Shown here in pieces: positions 27,141 to 34,703 of a stretch of DNA of 60,273 nucleotides (its first letter is position 1; each line of letters begins with the position of its first letter). The stretch is from JBIKWM01 sp044356305 (GTDB lineage: Bacteria > Bacteroidota > Bacteroidia > UBA10329): positions 1 to 60,273 of the forward strand of contig JBIKWM010000019.1 in NCBI GenBank assembly GCA_044356305.1. Direction: 5' to 3'. Position numbers and translations under genes: made by a program. The notes below the pieces were generated by a model. The model did not search any database and was not told where the DNA came from. It worked only from the letters and a program-made list of their open reading frames with translations.

Positions 27141-27655
27141 CACGGCCCCTCGCCATGATGCTGATGCTGTTCGGCATCTGGAGCTGCGATACCGGTCCCG
27201 GGCCGCAGCCCGTACCTGACCCTGTGGCCCTGAAAGAGGACCTGATAGGTGCCAACCGCATACTGACCGACAGCGAACGCGAGGACATCCGACACCTGCT
27301 GACCCGCAAACAATGGAACATGGACAGCACAGGCACAGGGCTGCGCTACTCCATTTACAGGAAGGGCGAAGGCCCCAGGGTGGAGACCGGAAAAGTGGTG
27401 ACGCTTGCCTATGAGACCAGCCTGATAACGGGGAAGGTCTGTTATACATCGGCCCAAAAAGGCCCTAAGACCTTTACGGTGGGAAAGGGAGGGGTGGAGA
27501 GCGGACTGGAGGAAGCTGTGCTGCTGATGCGGCAGGGCGACCGCGCCCGCCTTGTCCTACCTTCGCACCTCGCGCACGGCCTACCGGGCGATGGCGATTG
27601 CATACCGCGAAGGGCCGTTGTGATATATGATATCGAGATAACCTCTGTTCGTTGA
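27137..27655 (+). CDS. gldI: GldI-like FKBP peptidyl-prolyl isomerase lipoprotein
   Basis: 172 residues. A lipoprotein signal ends at Cys17 (LFGIWSC), followed by a linker and one FKBP domain at about 75-172, with 'YETSLITGKVCYTS', 'VGKGGVESGLEEAVLLM' and 'RARLVLPSHLAHG'. GldI is a gliding-motility/type IX secretion lipoprotein in Bacteroidetes that helps fold exported proteins. Position between nrnA and a second FKBP gene, with overlapping ends, supports the name. Several FKBP active-site aromatics are missing (for example a standard 'VxVHYTG' strand), so isomerase activity is uncertain. Confidence 0.75.
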   Translation: MTRPLAMMLMLFGIWSCDTGPGPQPVPDPVALKEDLIGANRILTDSEREDIRHLLTRKQWNMDSTGTGLRYSIYRKGEGPRVETGKVVTLAYETSLITGKVCYTSAQKGPKTFTVGKGGVESGLEEAVLLMRQGDRARLVLPSHLAHGLPGDGDCIPRRAVVIYDIEITSVR

Positions 27656-27672
27656 CCATCCTTAACAAGACC

Positions 27673-28485
27673 ATGACAAGGACACTCATGTTACTGAGCG
27701 CAGCCGCTGTGCTGCTATCTGCCAAATGCAACAAGGACGGTGCTGCCCCTGCAACCGCCAAGATTGATACCGTGGCCACCCCGAGCGGCCTGAAGTATGT
27801 GATCTGGAAGAAGGGAACAGGCGAGCAACCGGCCGATGGAGACAAGGTGCAGGTGCACTATGCCGGACGGCTGCTGAGCAACGGTGAGGAGTTTGACAAC
27901 TCCTACAAGCGCAGCAACCCGTTCGAGTTCACCTTGGGCAAAGGCATGGTGATAAAGGGTTGGGATGAGGGGATAGGCAAGCTACATGTTGGCGATTCGG
28001 CCACGCTTGTCATACCGCACGCGCTCGGTTACGGTGAGCACGGCCGACCCGGCATTCCGGGTAAGAGCACCCTTGTGTTTGATGTGAAACTGATGGGGGT
28101 GAAGAAAACCGTCAAGCCTGTGCCCTTCGCCACCGCTGGACTCGACACCCTGAGCACACCGAGCGGACTGCGCTACATCATGGTGCACCGTACAGAGGGC
28201 CCACAGGCCCGCAGCGGTGCCAATGTGAAGGTGCATTACACCGGTTATCTCAAAGATGGCAAGGTGTTCGACAGCTCGGTGCAGCGGGGCGAGCCCATCG
28301 GTTTCCCGCTTGGTCAGGGCCGCGTCATCAAAGGTTGGGACGAAGGCATCCAACTGCTCAAGGTGGGCGAAAAGGCCCGACTGCTTATTCCTTCAAAGCT
28401 GGCCTACGGAGAACAGGGTGCGGGCGGCATCATAGCGCCCAACACCGACCTGATCTTTGATGTGGAGCTGGTCAGCATAAACTGA
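27673..28485 (+). CDS. Exported tandem FKBP-type peptidyl-prolyl isomerase
   Basis: A TTG at 27652 is in frame, but the ATG at 27673 gives a clear signal sequence (MTRTLMLLSAAAVLLSAKC, possibly lipoprotein at the Cys) and 270 residues. Two FKBP domains follow, at about 40-140 and 150-270. Each has the family strand (VQVHYAGRLL, VKVHYTGYLK), the 'GKGMVIKGWDEG'/'GQGRVIKGWDEG' loop and a 'LVFDV'/'LIFDV' end. It should act on proline bonds in the periplasm or outer membrane. It is 17 bases after the gldI-like stop. Confidence 0.92.
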   Translation: MTRTLMLLSAAAVLLSAKCNKDGAAPATAKIDTVATPSGLKYVIWKKGTGEQPADGDKVQVHYAGRLLSNGEEFDNSYKRSNPFEFTLGKGMVIKGWDEGIGKLHVGDSATLVIPHALGYGEHGRPGIPGKSTLVFDVKLMGVKKTVKPVPFATAGLDTLSTPSGLRYIMVHRTEGPQARSGANVKVHYTGYLKDGKVFDSSVQRGEPIGFPLGQGRVIKGWDEGIQLLKVGEKARLLIPSKLAYGEQGAGGIIAPNTDLIFDVELVSIN

Positions 28486-28507
28486 TTCTGTTCTTTTCAC
28501 CCAAAAA

Positions 28508-29425
28508 GTGGAACCGGAGCTGCGCAGGGCCCACCTGCTCATGCACGCGGCCATTGTGCTGTGGGGTTTCACCGGCATTCTGGGCCGGGTGATCACGCTC
28601 GATGCGCTTCCCCTCGTGTGGTGGCGCATGCTCATCACCGTGCCCATGCTGTTCATGCTCGCCCGCATCCGTGGGCCTGTTCAATGGCCTGACAGGGCCG
28701 ACCTTTTGCGCATATCAGGTGTTGGGGTGGTCATTGCGCTGCACTGGCTCACGTTCTATGGCAGCATCAAACTGTCTAATGCCAGTGTGGCGGCCAGCTG
28801 CCTTGCCTCCACTGCGCTCTTTACTGCGGTGGCGGCCCCGTTCATTTTCCGCACCCGCACCCGCCCTTCCGAACTCATACTTGGCCTGAGCGCCATGGCA
28901 GGTATAGGGCTCATGTTCAAATTTCAGGGCAATCAGGCCACGGGCATCGCGGTAGGCCTTATCAGCGCGGCCCTGAGCGGCCTGTTCACCATATTCAACA
29001 AGGTGCTGCTCGAAAGGCATCGGCCCGAGGTGCTGCTGTTCATTGAGATAACCGCAGGATTTGTGGCTGTGAGTATCCTCACCCCTTTCCTTACCGAGGT
29101 CAGCACTTTCCCTGTCCCCGATGCGCATGATGTGCTATGGCTGTTCGTGCTGAGTGCATTCTGCACGGTGCTCCCTATGCAGATGTCGTACAGGGCCCTT
29201 CGCCATGTCTCGCCTTTTCTCATGAATCTGTCCATCAACCTCGAACCCATCTATACCATGATCGTGGCCGCATGGCTGTTCGGTGAACATCAGGAGCTCC
29301 ATGCGGGTTTCTATGCCGGCACAGCGGTCATCATCGGCTCAGTTGCTCTCAATGGGGCCATGCGCACCGACATGCTGCAACGCAACATGGCCCGGGCCAA
29401 ACAGAAATTCTCTCGCACTGATTAA
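28508..29425 (+). CDS. EamA/DMT-superfamily transporter
   Basis: 305 residues from a GTG at 28508, 22 bases after the FKBP gene; an ATG at 28541 is the alternative but would cut into the first helix. Ten hydrophobic helices make two EamA halves (about 8-140 and 150-285). 'LHWLTFYGSIKLSNASVAA' and 'NLEPIYTMIVAAWLFGE' are typical. DMT carriers export amino acids or other small metabolites. The substrate is not predictable. It may be the last gene of the nrnA operon. Confidence 0.88.
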   Translation: MEPELRRAHLLMHAAIVLWGFTGILGRVITLDALPLVWWRMLITVPMLFMLARIRGPVQWPDRADLLRISGVGVVIALHWLTFYGSIKLSNASVAASCLASTALFTAVAAPFIFRTRTRPSELILGLSAMAGIGLMFKFQGNQATGIAVGLISAALSGLFTIFNKVLLERHRPEVLLFIEITAGFVAVSILTPFLTEVSTFPVPDAHDVLWLFVLSAFCTVLPMQMSYRALRHVSPFLMNLSINLEPIYTMIVAAWLFGEHQELHAGFYAGTAVIIGSVALNGAMRTDMLQRNMARAKQKFSRTD

Positions 29426-29477
29426 ACTTGTGCTCCGTTTGGCCGTCCATGGCCGCTGAATTCCCATCCATCACTCC

Positions 29478-31052
29478 ATGAGAAACATCCTACCTGTACT
29501 GCTCCTGCTTGGCGCAACCCAGACCAAGGCTCAGACCCCTGTGCCCACCTGGAGCGAGAATGTGGCCTGCATACTCTACAGCAACTGCACCACCTGCCAC
29601 CACGATGGCGGCATCGCACCTTTTTCGCTCATGACCTATCAGGATGCCATGGTGGCATCGTTCGGGGTGATGAATGCGGTGAACAGCGGGGCCATGCCTC
29701 CTTGGCCGCCCGACCGTGGTTACCGACAATTTGCGCACGAGCGTTATCTGACCCAACAGGAAAAGGACATCATAACCGCCTGGGCCAATGGGGGCACCCC
29801 GCAGGGCGACCCGGGCCTTGCCCCGCCCATGCCGACCTATACAAACCCGGAGGACATCACCGACCCTGACCTAGTGGTCACCATGCCCCAGTATTCTATC
29901 ACCACCACCGGCACCGACCTCTACCGTTGCTTCGTGATCAGTTCGAACCTTACTGAAGATGTGTACATCACCGATCTGGAGGTGGTACCCGGTAATAGGG
30001 AGGCCGTGCACCACGTGCTGGTGTACTCCGATACATCTGATGTACCTGTTCAGCTCGATGCGGCCGACCCGCTGCCGGGCTATCTGAGCTTCGGTGGCAC
30101 AGGAAGCAACGATTCGAAACTGATCGGTGCGTGGGTGCCTGGTCAACGAACGAAACATTACCCAACGGGAATGGGAGTCAAACTGCTGGCCGGTTCGTCC
30201 ATTGTCATGCAGATCCATTATCCCGCCTCGGCCAACGGAATGAACGATCAGACCAAGATCAACATCAAATACACCTCGGGCGGATTCGTACGTGAGCTGT
30301 TCATTGCCTCCCCATTGAACCATGCTGACCTGAATGAAGGGATACTGGCCCTACCACCTGATCAGGTCACCACATTCACTTCCGATTATCAGGTACCGAA
30401 CAATGTCAACATCACAGTGCTGGACGTTGCACCGCACATGCATCTGATCGGAAAATCAGTAAAGGCATGGGCCAACACCCCGCAGGGCGACACCATCAGG
30501 CTGATCAACATCCCCGATTGGGATTTCCATTGGCAGGGGTTCTATGATTTCAGGCAACCGTTGAAGATCCCGGCCGGTTCCACCATCAGGGGAATCAGCG
30601 TTTATGACAACACCACCGCCAATTTCTCTAATCCGAATAATCCGCCCGCATGGGTTTTCGGGGGCGAGAGCACAACGGAGGAGATGATGCTGGTGTACTT
30701 CACCTACACACTCTATTTCCCTGGCGATGAGAACATCGTCATCGACACATCGACCGTGCGTGAGACGTGGGCCGACTGCTATTACCTCACCAATGTGGGG
30801 GTTGGCGAAGACCAGGACGTTCAGAGTTTTCAGGTGCAGCCCAATCCGACCGATGGTATCCTCACCGTCATTGGCGATGCCAAAGGCCGCTCGGTCTTTG
30901 AGGTGATCTCGGCCGATGGGCGCCTTCTTTTCAGCACTGCACAGGTGGGAGAAAGGACAACCATTGACCTGACAGAACTTGCCCCAGGGCCTTATCTGCT
31001 GCGTGCAACTGACCCTGATGGGGTGCGATTGCTGAGAGTGATGCGGAATTGA
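29478..31052 (+). CDS. Secreted cytochrome c/PHM-like dicopper monooxygenase fusion with T9SS tail (copy 1)
   Basis: 524 residues. Signal peptide 1-19; a c-heme site CTTCH (C37, C40, H41) with a likely axial Met73 in AMPPWPP; then a domain with the complete ligand set of peptidylglycine monooxygenase: H178/H179 (AVHHV), H247 (MQIHY), H320/H322 (APHMH) and M403 (EEMMLVYFTY). The last ~75 residues form a T9SS sorting domain (VQPNPTDG near 453, 'LAPGPYLLR'). PHM enzymes hydroxylate carbon centres using two copper ions and ascorbate. The fused heme could deliver electrons instead. The substrate is unknown. A close paralogue follows 12 bases downstream. Confidence 0.85.
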   Translation: MRNILPVLLLLGATQTKAQTPVPTWSENVACILYSNCTTCHHDGGIAPFSLMTYQDAMVASFGVMNAVNSGAMPPWPPDRGYRQFAHERYLTQQEKDIITAWANGGTPQGDPGLAPPMPTYTNPEDITDPDLVVTMPQYSITTTGTDLYRCFVISSNLTEDVYITDLEVVPGNREAVHHVLVYSDTSDVPVQLDAADPLPGYLSFGGTGSNDSKLIGAWVPGQRTKHYPTGMGVKLLAGSSIVMQIHYPASANGMNDQTKINIKYTSGGFVRELFIASPLNHADLNEGILALPPDQVTTFTSDYQVPNNVNITVLDVAPHMHLIGKSVKAWANTPQGDTIRLINIPDWDFHWQGFYDFRQPLKIPAGSTIRGISVYDNTTANFSNPNNPPAWVFGGESTTEEMMLVYFTYTLYFPGDENIVIDTSTVRETWADCYYLTNVGVGEDQDVQSFQVQPNPTDGILTVIGDAKGRSVFEVISADGRLLFSTAQVGERTTIDLTELAPGPYLLRATDPDGVRLLRVMRN

Positions 31053-31064
31053 CCTGTTCCGCCA

Positions 31065-32624
31065 GTGAAACGGGGACTGCTCGCTTATCTGTTTCTTTCA
31101 ACTGCCACTTCTGCGGCATTGGCACAGCAGTACCAGCCCACTTGGGCGGCCGATGTGGCCTGCATTCTCTACACCCACTGCACATCGTGCCACCACACGG
31201 GCGGCATAGCACCGTTTCCGCTGCTGACGTATCAAGATGCCAATGTGGTGTCGAGTGGGCTGGTGAGTGCCATTGCATCTGGCCGCATGCCACCATGGCC
31301 ACCTGACCGCGACTACCATCACCTTGCCTTCGAACGCTTCCTGACGGATCAGGAAAAGGATATCCTGACCGCTTGGGTCGATGGGGGAAGGCCCATGGGC
31401 GAACCCGGCATCGCGCCATCGGCCCCGGTCTATATCATTGAGGATGAGATTCCTGATGCCGATCTGACGCTGACCATACCCGCCTACACGGTAAGTACCA
31501 CGGCCACAGATATGTACCGTGCCTTTGCCATACCTACAGGGCTTACAGAGGATGTGTATGTGACTGACATAGAAGTGGTGCCGGGCAATACGGCAGCTGT
31601 GCATCATGTGCAGGTCTTTCATGACGGTTCGGGCATACCGGCTACCCTCGATGCGCAAGACCCCGGTCCGGGCTATACCAGTTTCTGGGGTACCGGCAGC
31701 GATCAGGCGCAGTTCATCAGTGGCTGGGTGCCGGGACAGTCGGCCCGCCACTATCCGCCCGGCATGGGATTTCTACTGCCGGCCGGGGCCGATGTGGTCA
31801 TTCAGATCCATTACCCTGTTAGTGCCAACGGGCAGGTAGATCAGACCAAGGTGAACATTAAGTACACCACCGAACCTCTGAGGCAACTGTACATAAGTCC
31901 TGTACTGAATCATGAAGGGCTCAATGAAGGACCGCTCGTGATTCCCCCTGATCAGTTAACTGAATTCACAGCCGATCTGCCCATTGGGGTAGATCTGACC
32001 ATGTTGGAGGTATGTGCACACATGCACCTGCTGGGCAAGAGTATAAAGGCATGGGCCACTGCACCGAACGGGGACACAGTGCCATTTATCAATATTCCCG
32101 ACTGGGATTTTAATTGGCAGGGTTTCTATTCATTCCGTCAGCCAATCAGGATCCCTGAGGGAAGTGTGCTGCACTCGCGGAGCGTGTTTGATAACACAAC
32201 CTCAAACCTGAGCAATCCGAACAACCCGCCTCAGACCGTGAATGCAGGACTGTCCACTTTTGACGAGATGATGCTCGTCTATTTCACCTATACCCCCTAT
32301 CAGGCCGGTGATGAGCTGATCGTTATTGATACATCATCGGCCATTGCCACCTACAACAACTGCGAGTTCGGCACATTGGTGGGAACAGATGATGCGGGGG
32401 TCAGTCAGATCCCGGTTTGGCCCAACCCGGTGCGGGGTTCGCTGCGGCTGCCACAACTGCCTTCAGGTACCGCAGTAAAGATCATTGATGTACATGGACG
32501 ACTGGTACGCACATGCGCCACTGCCTCGTCCGAAATGGACATCACCGACCTTCCAAACGGGGTATACCTGCTCCAGTTGACTGGTCAGCAAGGCACAGCC
32601 ACGCACAGAATAGTAAAAGACTGA
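31065..32624 (+). CDS. Secreted cytochrome c/PHM-like dicopper monooxygenase fusion with T9SS tail (copy 2)
   Basis: 519 residues from a GTG at 31065 that begins a good signal peptide (MKRGLLAYLFLSTATSAALA). It repeats the design of the preceding gene: CTSCH (C39, C42, H43), M75 in RMPPWPP, copper ligands H180/H181, H249, H319/H321 and M402 (DEMMLVYFTY), then a T9SS tail (WPNPVRG, 'LPNGVYLLQL'). The two genes share architecture throughout but have drifted clearly, so the duplication is old. The genes are 12 bases apart and must be co-transcribed. Confidence 0.85.
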   Translation: MKRGLLAYLFLSTATSAALAQQYQPTWAADVACILYTHCTSCHHTGGIAPFPLLTYQDANVVSSGLVSAIASGRMPPWPPDRDYHHLAFERFLTDQEKDILTAWVDGGRPMGEPGIAPSAPVYIIEDEIPDADLTLTIPAYTVSTTATDMYRAFAIPTGLTEDVYVTDIEVVPGNTAAVHHVQVFHDGSGIPATLDAQDPGPGYTSFWGTGSDQAQFISGWVPGQSARHYPPGMGFLLPAGADVVIQIHYPVSANGQVDQTKVNIKYTTEPLRQLYISPVLNHEGLNEGPLVIPPDQLTEFTADLPIGVDLTMLEVCAHMHLLGKSIKAWATAPNGDTVPFINIPDWDFNWQGFYSFRQPIRIPEGSVLHSRSVFDNTTSNLSNPNNPPQTVNAGLSTFDEMMLVYFTYTPYQAGDELIVIDTSSAIATYNNCEFGTLVGTDDAGVSQIPVWPNPVRGSLRLPQLPSGTAVKIIDVHGRLVRTCATASSEMDITDLPNGVYLLQLTGQQGTATHRIVKD

Positions 32625-32653
32625 CTTGTGGCGAAGGGCCTTCTAACGGCCTA

Positions 32654-32845
32654 TCACTTCACAAACTTGCCGTTCTTCACACGGCCCAGCATGTTGATGG
32701 TCTTGATACGCTCGTACTGCAGACGGGCGGTGGCTATCTCGTCCTCAGTCTCGCGGAATATGACCACTGGCTGGTCAGAAGCTGAATTCCTAACTTCCAT
32801 GTAAAACCCGTCCTTCAGGGTCTTGTTGCGTATGTTCCTGCTCAT
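32654..32845 (-). CDS. Small conserved-looking protein of unknown function
   Basis: 63 residues from the ATG at 32845 (MSRNIRNKTLKDGFYMEVRN); a TTG at 32866 would add seven residues. It is basic, without membrane segments or signal. A central 'VVIFRETEDEIATARLQYE' may form a strand plus helix. It converges with the copper-enzyme gene and has a normal-looking intergenic region upstream. I do not recognise the family. Codon use and a good ATG make it likely real. Confidence 0.6.
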   Translation of the reverse strand: MSRNIRNKTLKDGFYMEVRNSASDQPVVIFRETEDEIATARLQYERIKTINMLGRVKNGKFVK

Positions 32846-32950
32846 TGTATCTGCGGCTCCCGACAAGGAGAGCGGTTGGTTTTTCGAGGTCTCAATAACG
32901 GCAATTTTTCCCGATCGTAGCCCCCTTCAGCAAGGCTTTTAAGGTATAGT

Positions 32951-32971
32951 TTTTCACATTTTGTGTGAAAA
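32951..32971. promoter_or_regulatory. Palindrome upstream of the outer-membrane barrel gene pair
   Basis: TTTTCACA (32951-32958) and TGTGAAAA (32964-32971) form an eight-base dyad in the 259-base gap between two divergent genes. With no T-run after it, an operator is more likely than a terminator. The binding protein is unknown. Confidence 0.4.
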
Positions 32972-33104
32972 GTACCCCAAAGCCATCGGTATCAGGTAGT
33001 TCGGAGCAAACAGCCATCAGTGGCAAGTAACCGGTCCGGAAAAATTTTGTTCGCAGCACAATAATCCGAAATGGTCGCAGTTATCGGATCAAATCAAGAG
33101 AGCC

Positions 33105-33737
33105 ATGAGACACATCCGGATCATTTTACCGATGCTGCTGTTGGGCCTCAATGCCCACGCACAGGACAGACCGCTCAAGATCAAGAAGACCCATGCAGGG
33201 CTCTTCTCGTTGGGCATGCGCACAACGGTGAGCACTTTCAACCACGGCAATTGGCAGGAGGTGGGTACGGGCGTGGGCGGGCAGTACCGCTTGCAGTTTC
33301 ATGACCGGCTCAACACCGAATGGTTCGCTGACTATCTCACCTCGCGCATCGGCACCATGGGCCACAGGCAGGATGCCCACATAGGTTGGAGCGTGATGTT
33401 CTATCCGTTCAAGGACCCGAGCTACAGGCGGTTCATGAAACCGTACATCGTAATGGGACACTGCTTCGACTACAGCTATGTGGCCAAGAACAGCGACCCC
33501 GACTACCGTGCCGAACGGTGGAGTGCGGCCATACAGTGCGGCATTGGCAACCATTTCAACATAACCGAGCAGTTTGACCTCACCGTAAAGGCGCAGTACA
33601 TGTTCCACCTTGGAGAGCATGTGGAGGCGCACGAACACGAAGGCGTTTTTGAGATACACGAACATGGTGGCTCAAGCCTCGAAGGACACTTACTCTTCAC
33701 CCTCAGTCTCAACTACAAACTCGCTGACCTATGGTAA
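33105..33737 (+). CDS. Outer-membrane beta-barrel protein
   Basis: 210 residues with a signal peptide (cleavage after LNAHA, about residue 19). The rest is alternating hydrophobic and polar strands ending in an aromatic (LADLW), as in OmpA/OprF-like or PorT-like small barrels. A His-rich loop (EAHEHEGVFEIHEHGG, about 175-190) could bind metal. Its 3' end overlaps the next barrel gene by seven bases, so the two products may act together. Specific function is unknown. Confidence 0.7.
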   Translation: MRHIRIILPMLLLGLNAHAQDRPLKIKKTHAGLFSLGMRTTVSTFNHGNWQEVGTGVGGQYRLQFHDRLNTEWFADYLTSRIGTMGHRQDAHIGWSVMFYPFKDPSYRRFMKPYIVMGHCFDYSYVAKNSDPDYRAERWSAAIQCGIGNHFNITEQFDLTVKAQYMFHLGEHVEAHEHEGVFEIHEHGGSSLEGHLLFTLSLNYKLADLW

Positions 33738-34318
33738 GAATACTGTTCATTGCCATACTGTTGCCGGTGGCAGCAGTGGCGCAGAGAAACTATGACCCGA
33801 ACACTCAGGTGCGTTTCGGCCTGATGAAGGGCAACCTGACCATTGCCCCCGGTTGGGACCTGCACGAGGGCAAGACCAATATCTACCTCCACGGCATCCT
33901 GTCGTACTACATGAGCAGGCGCGTTGCACTCGAGAGCGATGCGTACTACTTCATAGACACCCAGGGCGATGGCCGACTGATGCACAACCACAACGTGTTC
34001 TTCGGGTTCAGCTACCACCGGCCCTACAGGAGGTTCGACCCGTACATCGGCCTGCAGCCGGGCATCGCCATCATCCAGATGCGCAGGCCCGATACTGACC
34101 TGATTGATACCTGGGTGACCCAAAGCAACATCAAACCCGCCCCGGCCATATCGGCCACCTTAGGATTCAACCTCTATGTGTGGAAGTATGTCCACTTCAT
34201 GGGTCAGCTGCGCTACGTGCATGCCGAGCATCCTGTGGAGTGGGGCGAGACCCTTCCGCTCGATGAGTTCCGACTCTCTTTCGGGATAAGTTGGAATGTG
34301 AACACGGTGCGGATCTGA
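33731..34318 (+). CDS. Outer-membrane beta-barrel protein
   Basis: 195 residues with a signal peptide (MVRILFIAILLPVAAVA) and amphipathic beta strands throughout, ending 'LSFGISWNVNTVRI'. It begins inside the last codons of the preceding barrel gene (seven-base overlap). It has the length and strand pattern of eight-stranded Bacteroidetes barrels. I cannot assign a substrate or partner beyond the neighbour. Confidence 0.7.
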   Translation: MVRILFIAILLPVAAVAQRNYDPNTQVRFGLMKGNLTIAPGWDLHEGKTNIYLHGILSYYMSRRVALESDAYYFIDTQGDGRLMHNHNVFFGFSYHRPYRRFDPYIGLQPGIAIIQMRRPDTDLIDTWVTQSNIKPAPAISATLGFNLYVWKYVHFMGQLRYVHAEHPVEWGETLPLDEFRLSFGISWNVNTVRI

Positions 34319-34396
34319 TGGCTTCAGACCAAAAGGAAAAGTGATTCCCCGCAATTGTACCAGTTCTCTTTGTGCTCATGTGGGAGTATCCCTTTT

Positions 34397-34600
34397 CATC
34401 CTTTTGTCTTGATACAAAAGGATCAAAAAATCAAGGCTTGTGGACATTTCCCTGCGAAACTCGGGGACGGTCGCTTCCGCGCGTTCCGGGCCGTTCGGAA
34501 GACCTCACTCTACGGAACGCTTCCTGTAGGCTCGCGCACGCTCCCTTACCCCGGTTTTGCAACGGGAAATGTCCAAGGCCGCCCAGCGAACTGCTCCTGT
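34397..34600. repeat. Long imperfect inverted-repeat element
   Basis: This gap between the barrel gene and mutL holds a short dyad ATCCTTTTGT/ACAAAAGGAT (34398-34423). After it come long arms that share GGACATTTCCC (34442-34452) with its reverse complement GGGAAATGTCC (34564-34574), with partial pairing inward (AAC-CGGGG). Similar 'CTTGATACAAAAGGATCAAAAAATCAAG' phrases are common intergenic repeats in Bacteroidetes, so this looks like one copy of an interspersed hairpin element. No coding potential is supported. The remaining bases to 34703 show nothing else. Confidence 0.65.
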
Positions 34601-34703
34601 ATCGTAGTGGCATGTAGAGTGCCACTGGTAAGATTCCGTGGAATCACTAAAGGAAATGCCCCCGTTGTTCCTATGAACCGCGGTGGCTTCTTTTTTCTGG
34701 TGA

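Noticed and set aside
26226..27449. 407-codon minus-strand frame opposite nrnA and gldI
   Set aside because: It is antisense to two overlapping genes with clear motifs. Its product has no recognisable domain and a composition typical of shadows.
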